Source: Gangjinia marincola
Lineage (GTDB): Bacteria; Bacteroidota; Bacteroidia; Flavobacteriales; Flavobacteriaceae
Assembly: GCF_039523415.1 (NCBI RefSeq)
Contig: NZ_BAAAFG010000016.1
Location: forward strand, 186,001-250,000
DNA length: 64,000 bases
Direction of reading: 5' to 3'
Positions 34,473-42,603 of the stretch are shown one piece after another (within the stretch, counting starts at the first letter, position 1; every line of letters starts with the position of its first letter). A model generated the notes under the pieces. It ran no database searches and had not been told where the DNA came from. It saw nothing but the letters and a program-made list of their open reading frames with translations. The position numbers and the translations under genes are program-made.

Positions 34473-34483
34473 CCTCCTTTTTT
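34453..34483. terminator. Terminator overlapping the end of the response regulator gene
   Basis: An A-tract, the perfect stem GGAGGTCA (34460-34467) with TGACCTCC (34470-34477), a 2-nt loop, and a T-tract. The symmetrical A and T flanks allow termination from both this gene and convergent hsp20. The stem includes the last codons and the TGA stop. Confidence 0.8.
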
Positions 34484-34501
34484 CTTTCTAATTTAAATTG
34501 A

Positions 34502-34975
34502 TTATTTAATATCAATACGTCTTGCCGGCTTTTGCTTTGCTTCCTCGCGTTTTGGAATTTCAATCGCTAAAATACCATTTTCATAATTCGCAGAAATCTT
34601 CTCATCATCTGCCGTTTCTGGCAACGTAAATGAACGCTTAAAGGATGAGTATCCAAACTCCCTGCGCGTGTAGGATTCTTTTTCTTCACTATCTTCAAAT
34701 TCCTGCTCATTAGAAATAGTCAAAATATTTTGATCTATTTCGATGTCAAAATCCTCTTTTTTCATTCCCGGGATAGCAACTTCTACCATATAAGCATCAT
34801 CTGTTTCTTTGATATTCGTTGCAGGTAGTGTCATTCCGGTATTAAAATTAGACGTCATTAATGTATTGATGTCAGAGCCTAAAATATCACTCATCCAAGA
34901 ACTTAAACTTGGGAAAGTACTATAGTTAGCTCTTCTTCTCAATCCGTTTCTTTCTGTGTTAACTAAATTGCTCAT
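34502..34975 (-). CDS. Small heat shock protein Hsp20
   Basis: A 157-residue ATP-independent chaperone that holds unfolding proteins. The alpha-crystallin domain spans about 45-145: NIKETDDAYMVEVAIPGMKKEDFDI, then YTRREFGYSSFKRSFTLPE and the consensus ANYENGILAIEIPK. A short C-terminal tail KQKPARRIDIK ends with an I-x-I-like motif for oligomer contacts. It is monocistronic, convergent with the response regulator and divergent from the small paralogue pair. Confidence 0.95.
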   Translation of the reverse strand: MSNLVNTERNGLRRRANYSTFPSLSSWMSDILGSDINTLMTSNFNTGMTLPATNIKETDDAYMVEVAIPGMKKEDFDIEIDQNILTISNEQEFEDSEEKESYTRREFGYSSFKRSFTLPETADDEKISANYENGILAIEIPKREEAKQKPARRIDIK

Positions 34976-35187
34976 GATTATTTATTTTTGATTAAACTAT
35001 ATCATGAAGTACAAATTAAGTGCCAATCCACTGAGGGTTAGATTATTGACATTTTTTCGGTAGATAATGACAAAATTTCAGTTTTTAACTACATAAATGC
35101 TGTCAATCCTTCGTGAAACTCATTCATTTCTAATTAATTAACAATTCCTTCATATAGATTAACATCGCATTCATATTACAGGATTAC

Positions 35188-35529
35188 TTGGTGCAGTACC
35201 TTGCCAATAAAATTGAGGTGAGTAATTTTAAAACTATAGAAAACGCTATTGAAACCCTGCGCAATAAGGGCTACAGTCTAAACTTTGAAGTGGGCAAAGA
35301 ACAACTTTTTGCATACGGAATAGATAGTAGTTTTGGTCCGGACGAATTTGAAGTCAATGAAATCCACGTCATCGAGAATGCAGCTTTACCAACAAATAAT
35401 ACGGTGATATACGCTGTTGAAACCACCTCACATAACAAAGGCATTGTTGAGGGTGATTACCGCGTTGAAAATCATCCTTACCTCAACAAAAAATTACTCT
35501 ATAAATTAAACCGAAAAACCCCATCATGA
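35188..35529 (+). CDS. Small conserved protein of a tandem paralogue pair, first copy
   Basis: A 113-residue cytosolic protein of a family common in Flavobacteriia, sometimes labelled phosphoribosylpyrophosphate synthetase, which it does not resemble. It shares with the next gene the pattern LRNKGYSLNFEV, FGPDEFEVNEIHVIE, AALPTNNTVIYAVET and KGIVEGDYR. No ATG is available: TTG at 35188 or GTG at 35191 must be the start. The downstream gene overlaps by 4 bp (ATGA), so they are co-translated. Function unknown. Confidence 0.75.
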   Translation: MVQYLANKIEVSNFKTIENAIETLRNKGYSLNFEVGKEQLFAYGIDSSFGPDEFEVNEIHVIENAALPTNNTVIYAVETTSHNKGIVEGDYRVENHPYLNKKLLYKLNRKTPS

Positions 35530-35831
35530 TAAATCAAGAAAAAACATTATCTGGAAAGATGAATGAACTAAAGAAACAAGGATATACGCTGGAGTTTGAT
35601 ATTAAAGACAATGCCATTCATACCGTAGATAAATCTCACACATTCGCCGCTGATGAGTTTACCATTGATCACGTATACAGATTCGAAGGTTTAGCCAATC
35701 CAGCTGATAATTCAATCTTGTATGCGGTAACTACAACTACAGATAAAAAGGGTTTAATTATAGGCCCTTATGGCACCTACGGTGAAGAAGTTGGCGATAA
35801 AATCATACAAAAGTTAAAAGAGCGCCACTAA
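35526..35831 (+). CDS. Small conserved protein of a tandem paralogue pair, second copy
   Basis: A 101-residue protein alignable over its whole length with its neighbour: LKKQGYTLEFDI, FAADEFTIDHVYRFEG, ANPADNSILYAVTTTTDKKGLIIGPYG. The shared frame (about one third identical residues by eye) points to an old tandem duplication. No catalytic motif or signal peptide can be seen. The two may form a heterodimer, which is only an inference from coupled translation. Confidence 0.8.
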   Translation: MINQEKTLSGKMNELKKQGYTLEFDIKDNAIHTVDKSHTFAADEFTIDHVYRFEGLANPADNSILYAVTTTTDKKGLIIGPYGTYGEEVGDKIIQKLKERH

Positions 35832-35832
35832 A

Positions 35833-36123
35833 TTAAACATGGTAGCCAGACGCTAACAAAGATTTATATACCGGATTTTTACGAATAAAAGCAGCCACAA
35901 AAGGGCACAGTGGGGCAAGTTTAGCATCCTTTTCCATCAGAATATCTAACACGTTTTTTATCAATTTAGAGCCTATACCCCTTCCTTCTAGTGATGCAGG
36001 CACTTCTGTGTGGGTAAGATAAACCGCATTTTTAGCTTCTATATATTCAATAAATGCAATTTTATCATGAAAGAGCGTTTCATATCGCTTTCTGGCTTCG
36101 TTTTTATATATCTTCATTTCCAT
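35833..36123 (-). CDS. GNAT-fold N-acetyltransferase-like protein (YjdJ type)
   Basis: A 96-residue minimal GNAT protein of the YjdJ/NATD1 group. The strand pair FIEYIEAKNAVYLTHTEVPASLEGRGIGSKLIKNVLD includes the acetyl-CoA loop EGRGIGSKL, and PLCPFVAAFIRKNP is the family's second signature. Substrate is unknown. It is convergent with the paralogue pair, 1 bp apart. A second member of the same small family is at 56544. Confidence 0.88.
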   Translation of the reverse strand: MEMKIYKNEARKRYETLFHDKIAFIEYIEAKNAVYLTHTEVPASLEGRGIGSKLIKNVLDILMEKDAKLAPLCPFVAAFIRKNPVYKSLLASGYHV

Positions 36124-36191
36124 AGGCAGAATTTAAGAACTAATACAGTTCCTAAAGATAGGTTTTGTATTTTTACTTGAAACTTGACCAA

Positions 36192-36914
36192 ATGAATGTA
36201 TTTAAATCGATTAGTCTTCTTCTGATCATTTTTTTTCTTTCCTGTAAAACTAAAAATTCTGAACAAAATGATACAGGTGTAACCGCCATAAAATCTAATG
36301 CTAACGAAACAACAGCAGACCTGAACGATCTTTCTCCTGCCGAAGCTATTGCCTATAAAAATGGAGTCGAAAAGTTCAAAGACATTAATAAATTGTCATT
36401 TACGTTTAACGTAGATCGTGGTGACAATCACTATGAACGCTCATGGATTTGGTATCCTAAACGCAATCAAGTCACCATGCAGTCCAATGAAGACACCCTG
36501 ACCTTTAAAAGAAATACCTTGGATGATGTAAGTAGAAAAGCAGACGCGGCCTTTATCAATGACTCCTACTGGTTACTTGCTCCGTATCATTTTGTATGGG
36601 ATAAAGGTGTAGAAATATCACAACCCCTGCGTGCTGTCGCTCCAATATCCAAGGATAGCTTAAACAAAATAAGTCTTACCTATGTTGGCGATGGCGGCTA
36701 CACCCCGGGAGATGCCTACGACTTTTATTATGACGATGACTTCATGATAAAAGAGTGGATTTTTAGACAAAAAAATCAAGAAGAGCCCTCTATGATGACA
36801 ACGTGGGAAGACTACAAAACAGTTGAAGGCATGAATATCTCGACCATGCATCAAGACAATACAGGCGAATTTAAATTGTATTTCACCAACATTAAAGCAA
36901 CAAAAGGAGCATGA
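36192..36914 (+). CDS. Putative lipoprotein at the head of the kynurenine cluster
   Basis: A 240-residue lipoprotein: from MNVFKSISLLLIIFFLSC a lipobox gives the lipidated C18, followed by a polar linker. The mature part has beta-rich segments such as FTFNVDRGDNHYERSWIWYPK and YTPGDAYDFYYDDDFMIKEWIF, resembling LolA-like or heme/lipid-carrying outer-membrane lipoproteins but not identified. The kynU start overlaps its stop by 4 bp (ATGA), so it is expressed with kynureninase. The in-frame start 9 codons upstream would break the signal peptide. Confidence 0.75.
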   Translation: MNVFKSISLLLIIFFLSCKTKNSEQNDTGVTAIKSNANETTADLNDLSPAEAIAYKNGVEKFKDINKLSFTFNVDRGDNHYERSWIWYPKRNQVTMQSNEDTLTFKRNTLDDVSRKADAAFINDSYWLLAPYHFVWDKGVEISQPLRAVAPISKDSLNKISLTYVGDGGYTPGDAYDFYYDDDFMIKEWIFRQKNQEEPSMMTTWEDYKTVEGMNISTMHQDNTGEFKLYFTNIKATKGA

Positions 36915-38194
36915 GAATAGCAGATGCTACCACATTTGAATCCACGCTGGACTTTGCAAAAGAACAGGATCGATTAGATCCCTTATCCCGCTTTCGCGGA
37001 AAATTTCACCTGCCTACAGATGCTTCGGGTAAACCACTCATTTATTTTTGTGGTAACTCTTTGGGACTTCAACCAAAACAAACCGAAGCTTACATCCAAC
37101 AAGAATTGAATGACTGGGCTAATCTTGGAGTAGAAGGTCATGTAGATGCCACCAATCCATGGATGCCCTATCACGAGTCACTTTCGGCGCAAATGGCCAA
37201 AATTGTGGGAGCAAAATCTCATGAGGTAGTCATCATGAATACCCTCACGGTCAATTTACACCTCATGATGGTTTCATTTTACAGGCCAACTAAAAAACGC
37301 TATAAAATTATCGTAGAAACTGATGCTTTCCCAAGTGATAAGTATGCGGTAAGAAGCCAAATCAAGCACCACGGTTTTGATCCAGATGCGGGCCTCATTG
37401 AATGGAAACCCAGACCCGGCGAACAATTGTGTCGTTTAGAAGATCTAGAAGCACTCATGCAAACACACGGTAAGGAAATTGCCTTAGTCATGGTAGGAAA
37501 TACAAATTATTATTCTGGGCAGTACTATCCTATCGATCAAATCACAACGTTAGGACATGAACATGGTGCAAAAGTAGGAATAGATTTAGCCCATGGTGTG
37601 GGTAATATTCAGCCGAATTTGCATGAGAACGGCCCTGATTTTGCCGTATGGTGTACCTACAAATACCTAAACAGCGGCCCTGGGAGCTTAGGAGGTTGTT
37701 TTGTGCATGAACGTCATGCTAACAACAAAGATATTAATCGATTTACAGGTTGGTGGGGACATAATAAACAAACTCGTTTTAATATGCGACATGAGTTTGA
37801 CCCTATCCCTGGTGCAGAAGGATGGCAACTGAGTAATCCACCCATTTTATCTATGGCTGCCATAAAAGCCTCTTTGGCTATTTTTGAAGAGGCCGGGATG
37901 GACAACTTACGTGAGAAGTCAATCAAGTTAACTGGGTTTCTGGAATTTTTGATAGACAGCCTGAAAGATGATCGAATTTCGATCATCACACCAAGAAATC
38001 CTGAACTCAGGGGATGTCAGCTGTCTATTACAGTAAGAGAAGCCACTAAAGATTTTCACCAAAAACTTACTGATGCCGGGATCATTTCAGATTGGCGTGA
38101 ACCAGATGTCATTCGGGTAGCTCCTACCCCGCTCTACAATACTTTTGAAGAGGTATTTGAATTTGTAACGCGATTAAAAAGGATTTTAAATTAA
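36911..38194 (+). CDS. kynU: Kynureninase
   Basis: PLP enzyme cleaving kynurenine to anthranilate plus alanine, or 3-hydroxykynurenine to 3-hydroxyanthranilate plus alanine. The 427-residue protein shows YFCGNSLGLQPKQ near the start, DLAHGVGN with the PLP-binding aspartate, VWCTYKYLNSGPG with the Schiff-base lysine, and RFTGWWGHN. Presence of kmo next door suggests 3-hydroxykynurenine is the in vivo substrate. A copy of the CCGCTTTCGCGGAA hairpin motif lies inside its 5' coding part. Confidence 0.96.
   Translation: MRIADATTFESTLDFAKEQDRLDPLSRFRGKFHLPTDASGKPLIYFCGNSLGLQPKQTEAYIQQELNDWANLGVEGHVDATNPWMPYHESLSAQMAKIVGAKSHEVVIMNTLTVNLHLMMVSFYRPTKKRYKIIVETDAFPSDKYAVRSQIKHHGFDPDAGLIEWKPRPGEQLCRLEDLEALMQTHGKEIALVMVGNTNYYSGQYYPIDQITTLGHEHGAKVGIDLAHGVGNIQPNLHENGPDFAVWCTYKYLNSGPGSLGGCFVHERHANNKDINRFTGWWGHNKQTRFNMRHEFDPIPGAEGWQLSNPPILSMAAIKASLAIFEEAGMDNLREKSIKLTGFLEFLIDSLKDDRISIITPRNPELRGCQLSITVREATKDFHQKLTDAGIISDWREPDVIRVAPTPLYNTFEEVFEFVTRLKRILN
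36988..37001. repeat. Hairpin motif CCGCTTTCGCGGAA, copy 1 (in kynU)
   Basis: CCGC and GCGG pair around TTTC; on the other strand the loop is GAAA, a stable tetraloop type. This copy is within kynU, read as S-R-F-R-G. Three more copies follow at 39758, 41682 and 44019. Confidence 0.8.
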
Positions 38195-38207
38195 TTTTTT
38201 AATGATT

Positions 38208-38243
38208 CCCCTTTTCCTTTGGAGAGGGGGCAAGGGGGAGAGG
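38208..38243. repeat. G/C-tract hairpin element between kynU and kmo
   Basis: CCCCTTTTCC (38208-38217) faces GGAGAGGGG (38221-38229), followed by CAAGGGGGAGAGG. The purine-rich half ends 1 bp before the kmo ATG and resembles a strong Shine-Dalgarno region, which most genes here lack. Such pyrimidine/purine-tract elements recur in Bacteroidota genomes, from general knowledge; only one copy was seen in this window. Confidence 0.6.
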
Positions 38244-38244
38244 A

Positions 38245-39654
38245 ATGAAACAAGAACATATTTTAATTATTGGCGCAGGACTATGTGGTTCTCTACTGGC
38301 CCTACGAATGGCGCAACGAGGATACAAGGTGACAGTTGTAGAGCGCAGACCAGATATGCGTAAACAACACCAAGATGCAGGGCGGTCAATTAATTTAGCG
38401 TTTTCAGATCGAGGTCTAAAAGGCATTAAGTTGGTGGGTTTAGAAGAACAGATTAAGCCACTTTGTATACCTATGCATGGCCGTATGATTCATGATTTGG
38501 AGAGCAACACTGTTTTTAGTCCCTACAGTGGTAGAGAAAATGAGTTCATCAATTCCATTTCTCGAACAGACCTCAACATCATGCTGCTTAATGAGGCAGA
38601 AAAGATGCCCAATCTTAACATTCATTTTAGTTTAAAGTGCGAACGGGTAGATCTAGAGCATGCTTCTGCTGTTTTTAAAGATTATACTACCAATGAACAG
38701 CACACTTTTTCAGCTGATATTATTCTAGGTGCAGATGGCGCGGGATCTTCGGTACGAAAAAGCATGTATTTGCATAAAAAATTCCTCTTCAGCTTTTCGC
38801 AAAATTACCTGGAACATGGCTACAAAGAACTTACGATTCCACCCACCCAAGATGGTGGCTATCGTACGGAAAAGAATGCACTTCACATTTGGCCACGGGG
38901 AGAAAACATGCTTATTGCCTTACCTAATTTAGACGGTAGCTTTACCGTGACCTTATTTCTTTCCTACAGTAAAGGAGAACATAATTTTGATGCACTGGAT
39001 ACCAAAGAGAATATCCTGGCCTATTTTGAAGATCAATATCCAGATGCCCTTAAACTCATGCCAAATCTGGTAGAAGAATTTCATGAAAACCCAACAGGTC
39101 CGTTGGGTACTATAAAATGCAGTCCTTGGCATGCATACGGCAAAGTTTGTTTATTGGGAGATGCCGCCCACGCCATTGTACCATTTTATGGTCAAGGTAT
39201 GAACGCTTCGTTTGAAGATGTGGTGGTTTTTGATCACATTCTAAAAAAACATAGTAAGACCAACTCTGATCAGCCAACGCGCTGGGCTGAGGTATTTGAG
39301 GCTTACCAACACGAACGCAAAAAGGATACTGATGCAATTGCAGACTTAGCGGTAGACAATTTTTATGAAATGAAATCGCACACAGCAAATCCATTGTTTC
39401 AGGAAAAAAGAAAATTAGAAACCGCTTTTGAAGCTGAATTTCCTCATGAGTACCATTCAAAGTACAGCCTGGTTACCTTTCATGAGGACATCCCTTATTC
39501 TGAAGCATTGCGAAGAGGACGTGCGCAAGACAAAGCAATACTCAACTTGATTGATGATGGTGTATTGACTGAAGAAATGGAATTACAAGAAAAACTCAAT
39601 AAAGTAAAAACTGAAACTGAAGAAATTTTACACGAAGATGAGTTACTAAAGTAG
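38245..39654 (+). CDS. kmo: Kynurenine 3-monooxygenase
   Basis: FAD enzyme hydroxylating kynurenine to 3-hydroxykynurenine with NADPH and O2. The 469-residue protein has the dinucleotide motif GAGLCG at 10-15, QDAGRSINLAFSDRG (family signature), ILGADGAGSSVR and LLGDAAHAIVPFYGQGMN for FAD, and the C-terminal region that in eukaryotes anchors to membranes but here is soluble and charged. It lies 50 bp after kynU across a hairpin element. Confidence 0.96.
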   Translation: MKQEHILIIGAGLCGSLLALRMAQRGYKVTVVERRPDMRKQHQDAGRSINLAFSDRGLKGIKLVGLEEQIKPLCIPMHGRMIHDLESNTVFSPYSGRENEFINSISRTDLNIMLLNEAEKMPNLNIHFSLKCERVDLEHASAVFKDYTTNEQHTFSADIILGADGAGSSVRKSMYLHKKFLFSFSQNYLEHGYKELTIPPTQDGGYRTEKNALHIWPRGENMLIALPNLDGSFTVTLFLSYSKGEHNFDALDTKENILAYFEDQYPDALKLMPNLVEEFHENPTGPLGTIKCSPWHAYGKVCLLGDAAHAIVPFYGQGMNASFEDVVVFDHILKKHSKTNSDQPTRWAEVFEAYQHERKKDTDAIADLAVDNFYEMKSHTANPLFQEKRKLETAFEAEFPHEYHSKYSLVTFHEDIPYSEALRRGRAQDKAILNLIDDGVLTEEMELQEKLNKVKTETEEILHEDELLK

Positions 39655-39757
39655 ATTACTTACTATTGTAAAGATTCCTTTGAATCTAGGTGATAAATGA
39701 ATTTTAAGCATCTCCTATCTCAAGAGGGGAACAAACAACATGTTAATTAAAAAAATC

Positions 39758-39771
39758 CCGCTTTCGCGGAA
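39758..39771. repeat. Hairpin motif CCGCTTTCGCGGAA, copy 2 (before the RidA-like gene)
   Basis: Exact copy of the 14-bp motif, 6 bp before the start codon at 39778 and thus covering where a ribosome would land. It lies in the 123-bp gap between kmo and the RidA-like gene, in which no promoter was recognised. Confidence 0.8.
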
Positions 39772-39777
39772 ACGATT

Positions 39778-40194
39778 ATGAACAATAAACTCTTAAAAGA
39801 CAAAGCTACTCCAAGAGGAGCCTATCCGCACATCAAACGCGTAGGAGATTTCTTATTTATTTCTGGAACCAGTTCCAGGCTACCAGATAATAGCTTCGCT
39901 GGCGTGCATCAGGTAGATGAAATGGGCACCATGCACTTAGACATAGAAGAACAAACCAGAGCGGTACTCAACAATATTAAAGATTATTTGTCAACAGAAG
40001 GTGCTTCCATGGCCGACGTCGTTGATGTTACCACATTCTTGGTTAATATGAATGATTTTGGAGGCTATAATAAGGTGTATGCAGAATTTTTTAAGGCTGA
40101 AACCGGCCCCGCAAGAACTACCGTTGCAGTGCACCAGTTGCCGCATCCCAATCTTGTGGTAGAAATAAAAGCAATGGCGTATAAACCACTCTAA
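39778..40194 (+). CDS. RidA-family protein, probably 2-aminomuconate deaminase
   Basis: A 138-residue RidA/YjgF-fold protein. The family pattern shows PRGAYPHIKRVGDFLFISGTSSR, the QTRAVLNNIKDYL helix, and ETGPARTTVAVHQLPHPNLVVEIKAMA with the conserved arginine. RidA proteins hydrolyse enamines and imines; members next to kynurenine catabolic genes act as 2-aminomuconate deaminases. That role is inferred from position between kmo and the semialdehyde dehydrogenase. It overlaps the next gene by one base (TAATG). Confidence 0.85.
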   Translation: MNNKLLKDKATPRGAYPHIKRVGDFLFISGTSSRLPDNSFAGVHQVDEMGTMHLDIEEQTRAVLNNIKDYLSTEGASMADVVDVTTFLVNMNDFGGYNKVYAEFFKAETGPARTTVAVHQLPHPNLVVEIKAMAYKPL

Positions 40195-41633
40195 TGACCA
40201 TTCAAAATTACATCAATGGTGAGTTTCTTGATCCTATCTCTGGCGAATGGTTAGATAATTATGAGCCTGCGGTAGGAGAAATTTATGGTAAGATTCCCAA
40301 CAGTAGCGAAGATGATGTTGCACTTGGTGTTGATGCCGCTGAAAAAGCCTTTTCACATTGGTCATCTACCAGCCAACAAGAGCGGAGTAAGATTTTGGCG
40401 ACCATTGCAGATTTAATTGAAGCCTCCTTGGATGAATTGGCGAAAGCCGAAAGTAAGGACAACGGTAAACCGGTTTCTTTAGCCAAATCGGTCGATATTC
40501 CACGTGCGGCGAGTAATTTTAGATTCTTCTCTCAGGCGATTACCCAATTTTCAAGTGAAAGCCATGAGAGTACCGGGCAGAATGCGATTAATTTTACGCT
40601 ACGCAAACCACTTGGGGTTGTGGGTTGTATCTCACCCTGGAATCTCCCACTTTATTTATTCACCTGGAAAATTGCCCCGGCGCTGGCTGCGGGAAACTGC
40701 GTGATTGCAAAACCTAGTGAAGTGACTCCGGCAACCGCTTTCCTATTAAGTAAAATCTGTGCTAAAGCAGGATTGCCAAAAGGAGTACTTAATGTTGTTC
40801 ATGGGCTGGGACAAACTGCCGGGCAGACTATAGTAGCTCATCCCAGCATCAAAGCAATTTCTTTCACTGGTGGAACAGCAACAGGAGCGGCTATTGCAAA
40901 AACCGCCGCACCTCTTTTTAAAAAGCTTTCTCTAGAGTTAGGCGGAAAAAATCCAAACATCATTTTTGCAGATTGCGATTACGATAAAATGCTACCAACC
41001 ACCTTGAAATCATCTTTTGCCAATCAAGGTCAGATTTGTCTCTGCGGAAGCAGAATTTTTATAGAACGACCTCTTTATGAAAAATTTAAAGTCGATTTCA
41101 TTACTAAGGTCAAGCAGTTAGTGGTCGGTCATCCCGAAGATACTACAACAGACCTGGGAGCTTTGGTATCTAAAGAACACCTAGAAAAAGTTCAAGGCTA
41201 TATTGATAAAGCTGAAAAAGAAGGCGGGAAACTCCTCACCGGCGGGAAGAAGGTTAACGTTCATAAAGCAGAAAATGGGTATTACCTAGAACCTACAATC
41301 ATTGAAGTCACTTCCAACGCGTGCGTACTCAACCAAGAAGAGATTTTTGGACCCGTAGTCACTATTATGCCATTTGATACCGAAGAAGAAGCACTCGCTC
41401 TAGCCAATGATTCACGCTACGGACTTTCGGCTACGCTATGGACCAATGACCTTAATCGTAGTATGCGTTTGAGCAGCGCGATTGAAGCGGGGATTGTTTG
41501 GGTAAATACTTGGATGATGCGTGATTTAAGAACCCCGTTCGGCGGAATGAAAGATAGCGGTGTAGGTCGTGAAGGAGGTTTGGAAGCACTACGCTTTTTT
41601 ACAGAGCCTAAAAATGTGTGTATATCATATTAA
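40194..41633 (+). CDS. Aldehyde dehydrogenase, probably 2-aminomuconate/2-hydroxymuconate semialdehyde dehydrogenase
   Basis: A 479-residue NAD(P)-dependent aldehyde dehydrogenase. CISPWNLPLYLFTWK carries the cofactor-site motif, ISFTGGTATG the Rossmann glycines, LELGGKNPN the general-base glutamate, and FANQGQICLC the catalytic cysteine. EEIFGPVVTIMPF and the C-terminal PFGGMKDSGVGREGG are standard. The subfamily with this LC after the catalytic site oxidises muconic semialdehydes, which fits the cluster. It is translationally coupled to the RidA-like gene. Confidence 0.92.
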   Translation: MTIQNYINGEFLDPISGEWLDNYEPAVGEIYGKIPNSSEDDVALGVDAAEKAFSHWSSTSQQERSKILATIADLIEASLDELAKAESKDNGKPVSLAKSVDIPRAASNFRFFSQAITQFSSESHESTGQNAINFTLRKPLGVVGCISPWNLPLYLFTWKIAPALAAGNCVIAKPSEVTPATAFLLSKICAKAGLPKGVLNVVHGLGQTAGQTIVAHPSIKAISFTGGTATGAAIAKTAAPLFKKLSLELGGKNPNIIFADCDYDKMLPTTLKSSFANQGQICLCGSRIFIERPLYEKFKVDFITKVKQLVVGHPEDTTTDLGALVSKEHLEKVQGYIDKAEKEGGKLLTGGKKVNVHKAENGYYLEPTIIEVTSNACVLNQEEIFGPVVTIMPFDTEEEALALANDSRYGLSATLWTNDLNRSMRLSSAIEAGIVWVNTWMMRDLRTPFGGMKDSGVGREGGLEALRFFTEPKNVCISY

Positions 41634-41681
41634 TCTGGATTAGAATAACAGAAGAAAAATAGTGTTTAATTAAAACGTTTT

Positions 41682-41695
41682 CCGCTTTCGCGGAA
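41682..41695. repeat. Hairpin motif CCGCTTTCGCGGAA, copy 3 (before the assembly gap)
   Basis: Exact 14-bp copy in the non-coding stretch after the aldehyde dehydrogenase, 10 bp before the run of N. Like copy 2 it may lie just ahead of a start codon, here that of the SDR gene, which is hidden in the gap. Confidence 0.8.
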
Positions 41696-41705
41696 TAAAA
41701 AAAGA

Positions 41706-41821
41706 NNNNNNNNNNNNNNNNNNNNNNNNNNNNNNNNNNNNNNNNNNNNNNNNNNNNNNNNNNNNNNNNNNNNNNNNNNNNNNNNNNNNNNNNNNNNNNN
41801 NNNNNNNNNNNNNNNNNNNNN
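41706..41821. other. Assembly gap (116 N)
   Basis: A run of unknown bases. It removes the first part of the SDR gene, about 25-35 residues judged by the family. Its true size is unknown; if the number of N is only a placeholder, additional sequence, even a small gene, could be missing here. Confidence 0.95.
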
Positions 41822-41822
41822 A

Positions 41823-42533
41823 CTTGCTACAGAAGGTGCCAATGTCACCTTATTCGCACGCAATAAAGAGAAATTGCAACAGGTGTTACAAGAACTTCCG
41901 CGAAGAGAAAACCAACAGCACAAAATTTTGATAGGTGATTTTAGCAATCCTGATGAAATCAAGGATGTGATTACAGAACACATGAAAAACCATCAAGGAT
42001 ATCATATCTTGGTTAATAATACGGGTGGACCCGCCGGCGGACCTATTCAAAAAGCTGCCGTACATGAATTTGAACATGCCTTTCAGCAACATTTACTGTG
42101 TAATCATGTTTTAGTGCAAGCGCTCCTCGATGGAATGAAGAAGGCTAACTACGGCAGGATTATTAATATCATTTCGACATCGGTGAAGCAACCTTTGGAT
42201 GGATTGGGCGTTTCAAACACCATTCGGGCAGCGGTTGCAAACTGGAGCAAAACAATGGCAAACGAACTGGGACAATATGGCATTACAGTAAATAATGTAT
42301 TACCAGGTGCCACAGCAACAGAACGTCTCCATGAGATTGTACAAAACAAGGCGAAGAAAACAAGTAGTTCTACCCAACAGGCAGAAGAAAGGATGAAAGC
42401 TTCAATCCCCGCAGGGCGATTTGCTAAACCCGAAGAAATTGCTGCGGCAGTTACTTTTCTAGCCAGTAATCAAGCCGCATATATCAATGGTATTAATCTA
42501 CCAGTGGATGGCGGCAGAACTAAATCGTTATAA
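41823..42533 (+). CDS. Atypical short-chain dehydrogenase/reductase (5' end in gap)
   Basis: The visible 236 residues begin LATEGANVTLFARNKEKL, just after the missing glycine-rich nucleotide loop. NNTGGPAGGP replaces the usual NNAG, and the active site that is normally Y-x3-K reads SNTIRAAV, so both the catalytic tyrosine and lysine are absent. FLASNQAAYINGINLPVDGG is a standard SDR ending. This matches the BKR-like atypical SDR group. Its position suggests a part in kynurenine/aminomuconate breakdown, but the reaction is unknown. Transcribed with the upstream genes. Confidence 0.85.
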   Translation, partial: LATEGANVTLFARNKEKLQQVLQELPRRENQQHKILIGDFSNPDEIKDVITEHMKNHQGYHILVNNTGGPAGGPIQKAAVHEFEHAFQQHLLCNHVLVQALLDGMKKANYGRIINIISTSVKQPLDGLGVSNTIRAAVANWSKTMANELGQYGITVNNVLPGATATERLHEIVQNKAKKTSSSTQQAEERMKASIPAGRFAKPEEIAAAVTFLASNQAAYINGINLPVDGGRTKSL

Positions 42534-42570
42534 GACCTCAACCAGTTTCGAGTTGATCCTTAAAATTGTG

Positions 42571-42578
42571 TAACTTTA
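42571..42578 (+). promoter_or_regulatory. Possible -7 box before the ACMSD-like gene (TAACTTTA)
   Basis: One mismatch from TAnnTTTG, 25 bp before the ATG at 42604, with a TTG 15 bp upstream (42553-42555), which is shorter than the usual spacer. It may give the decarboxylase and methyltransferase genes their own promoter. Confidence 0.3.
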
Positions 42579-42603
42579 CGTTTAATCATTAGTTAAATCT
42601 CGC

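Noticed and set aside
39110..39460. 116-codon minus-strand frame in kmo
   Set aside because: Shadow of the FAD-binding region of kynurenine monooxygenase; no domain or signal peptide that stands up.
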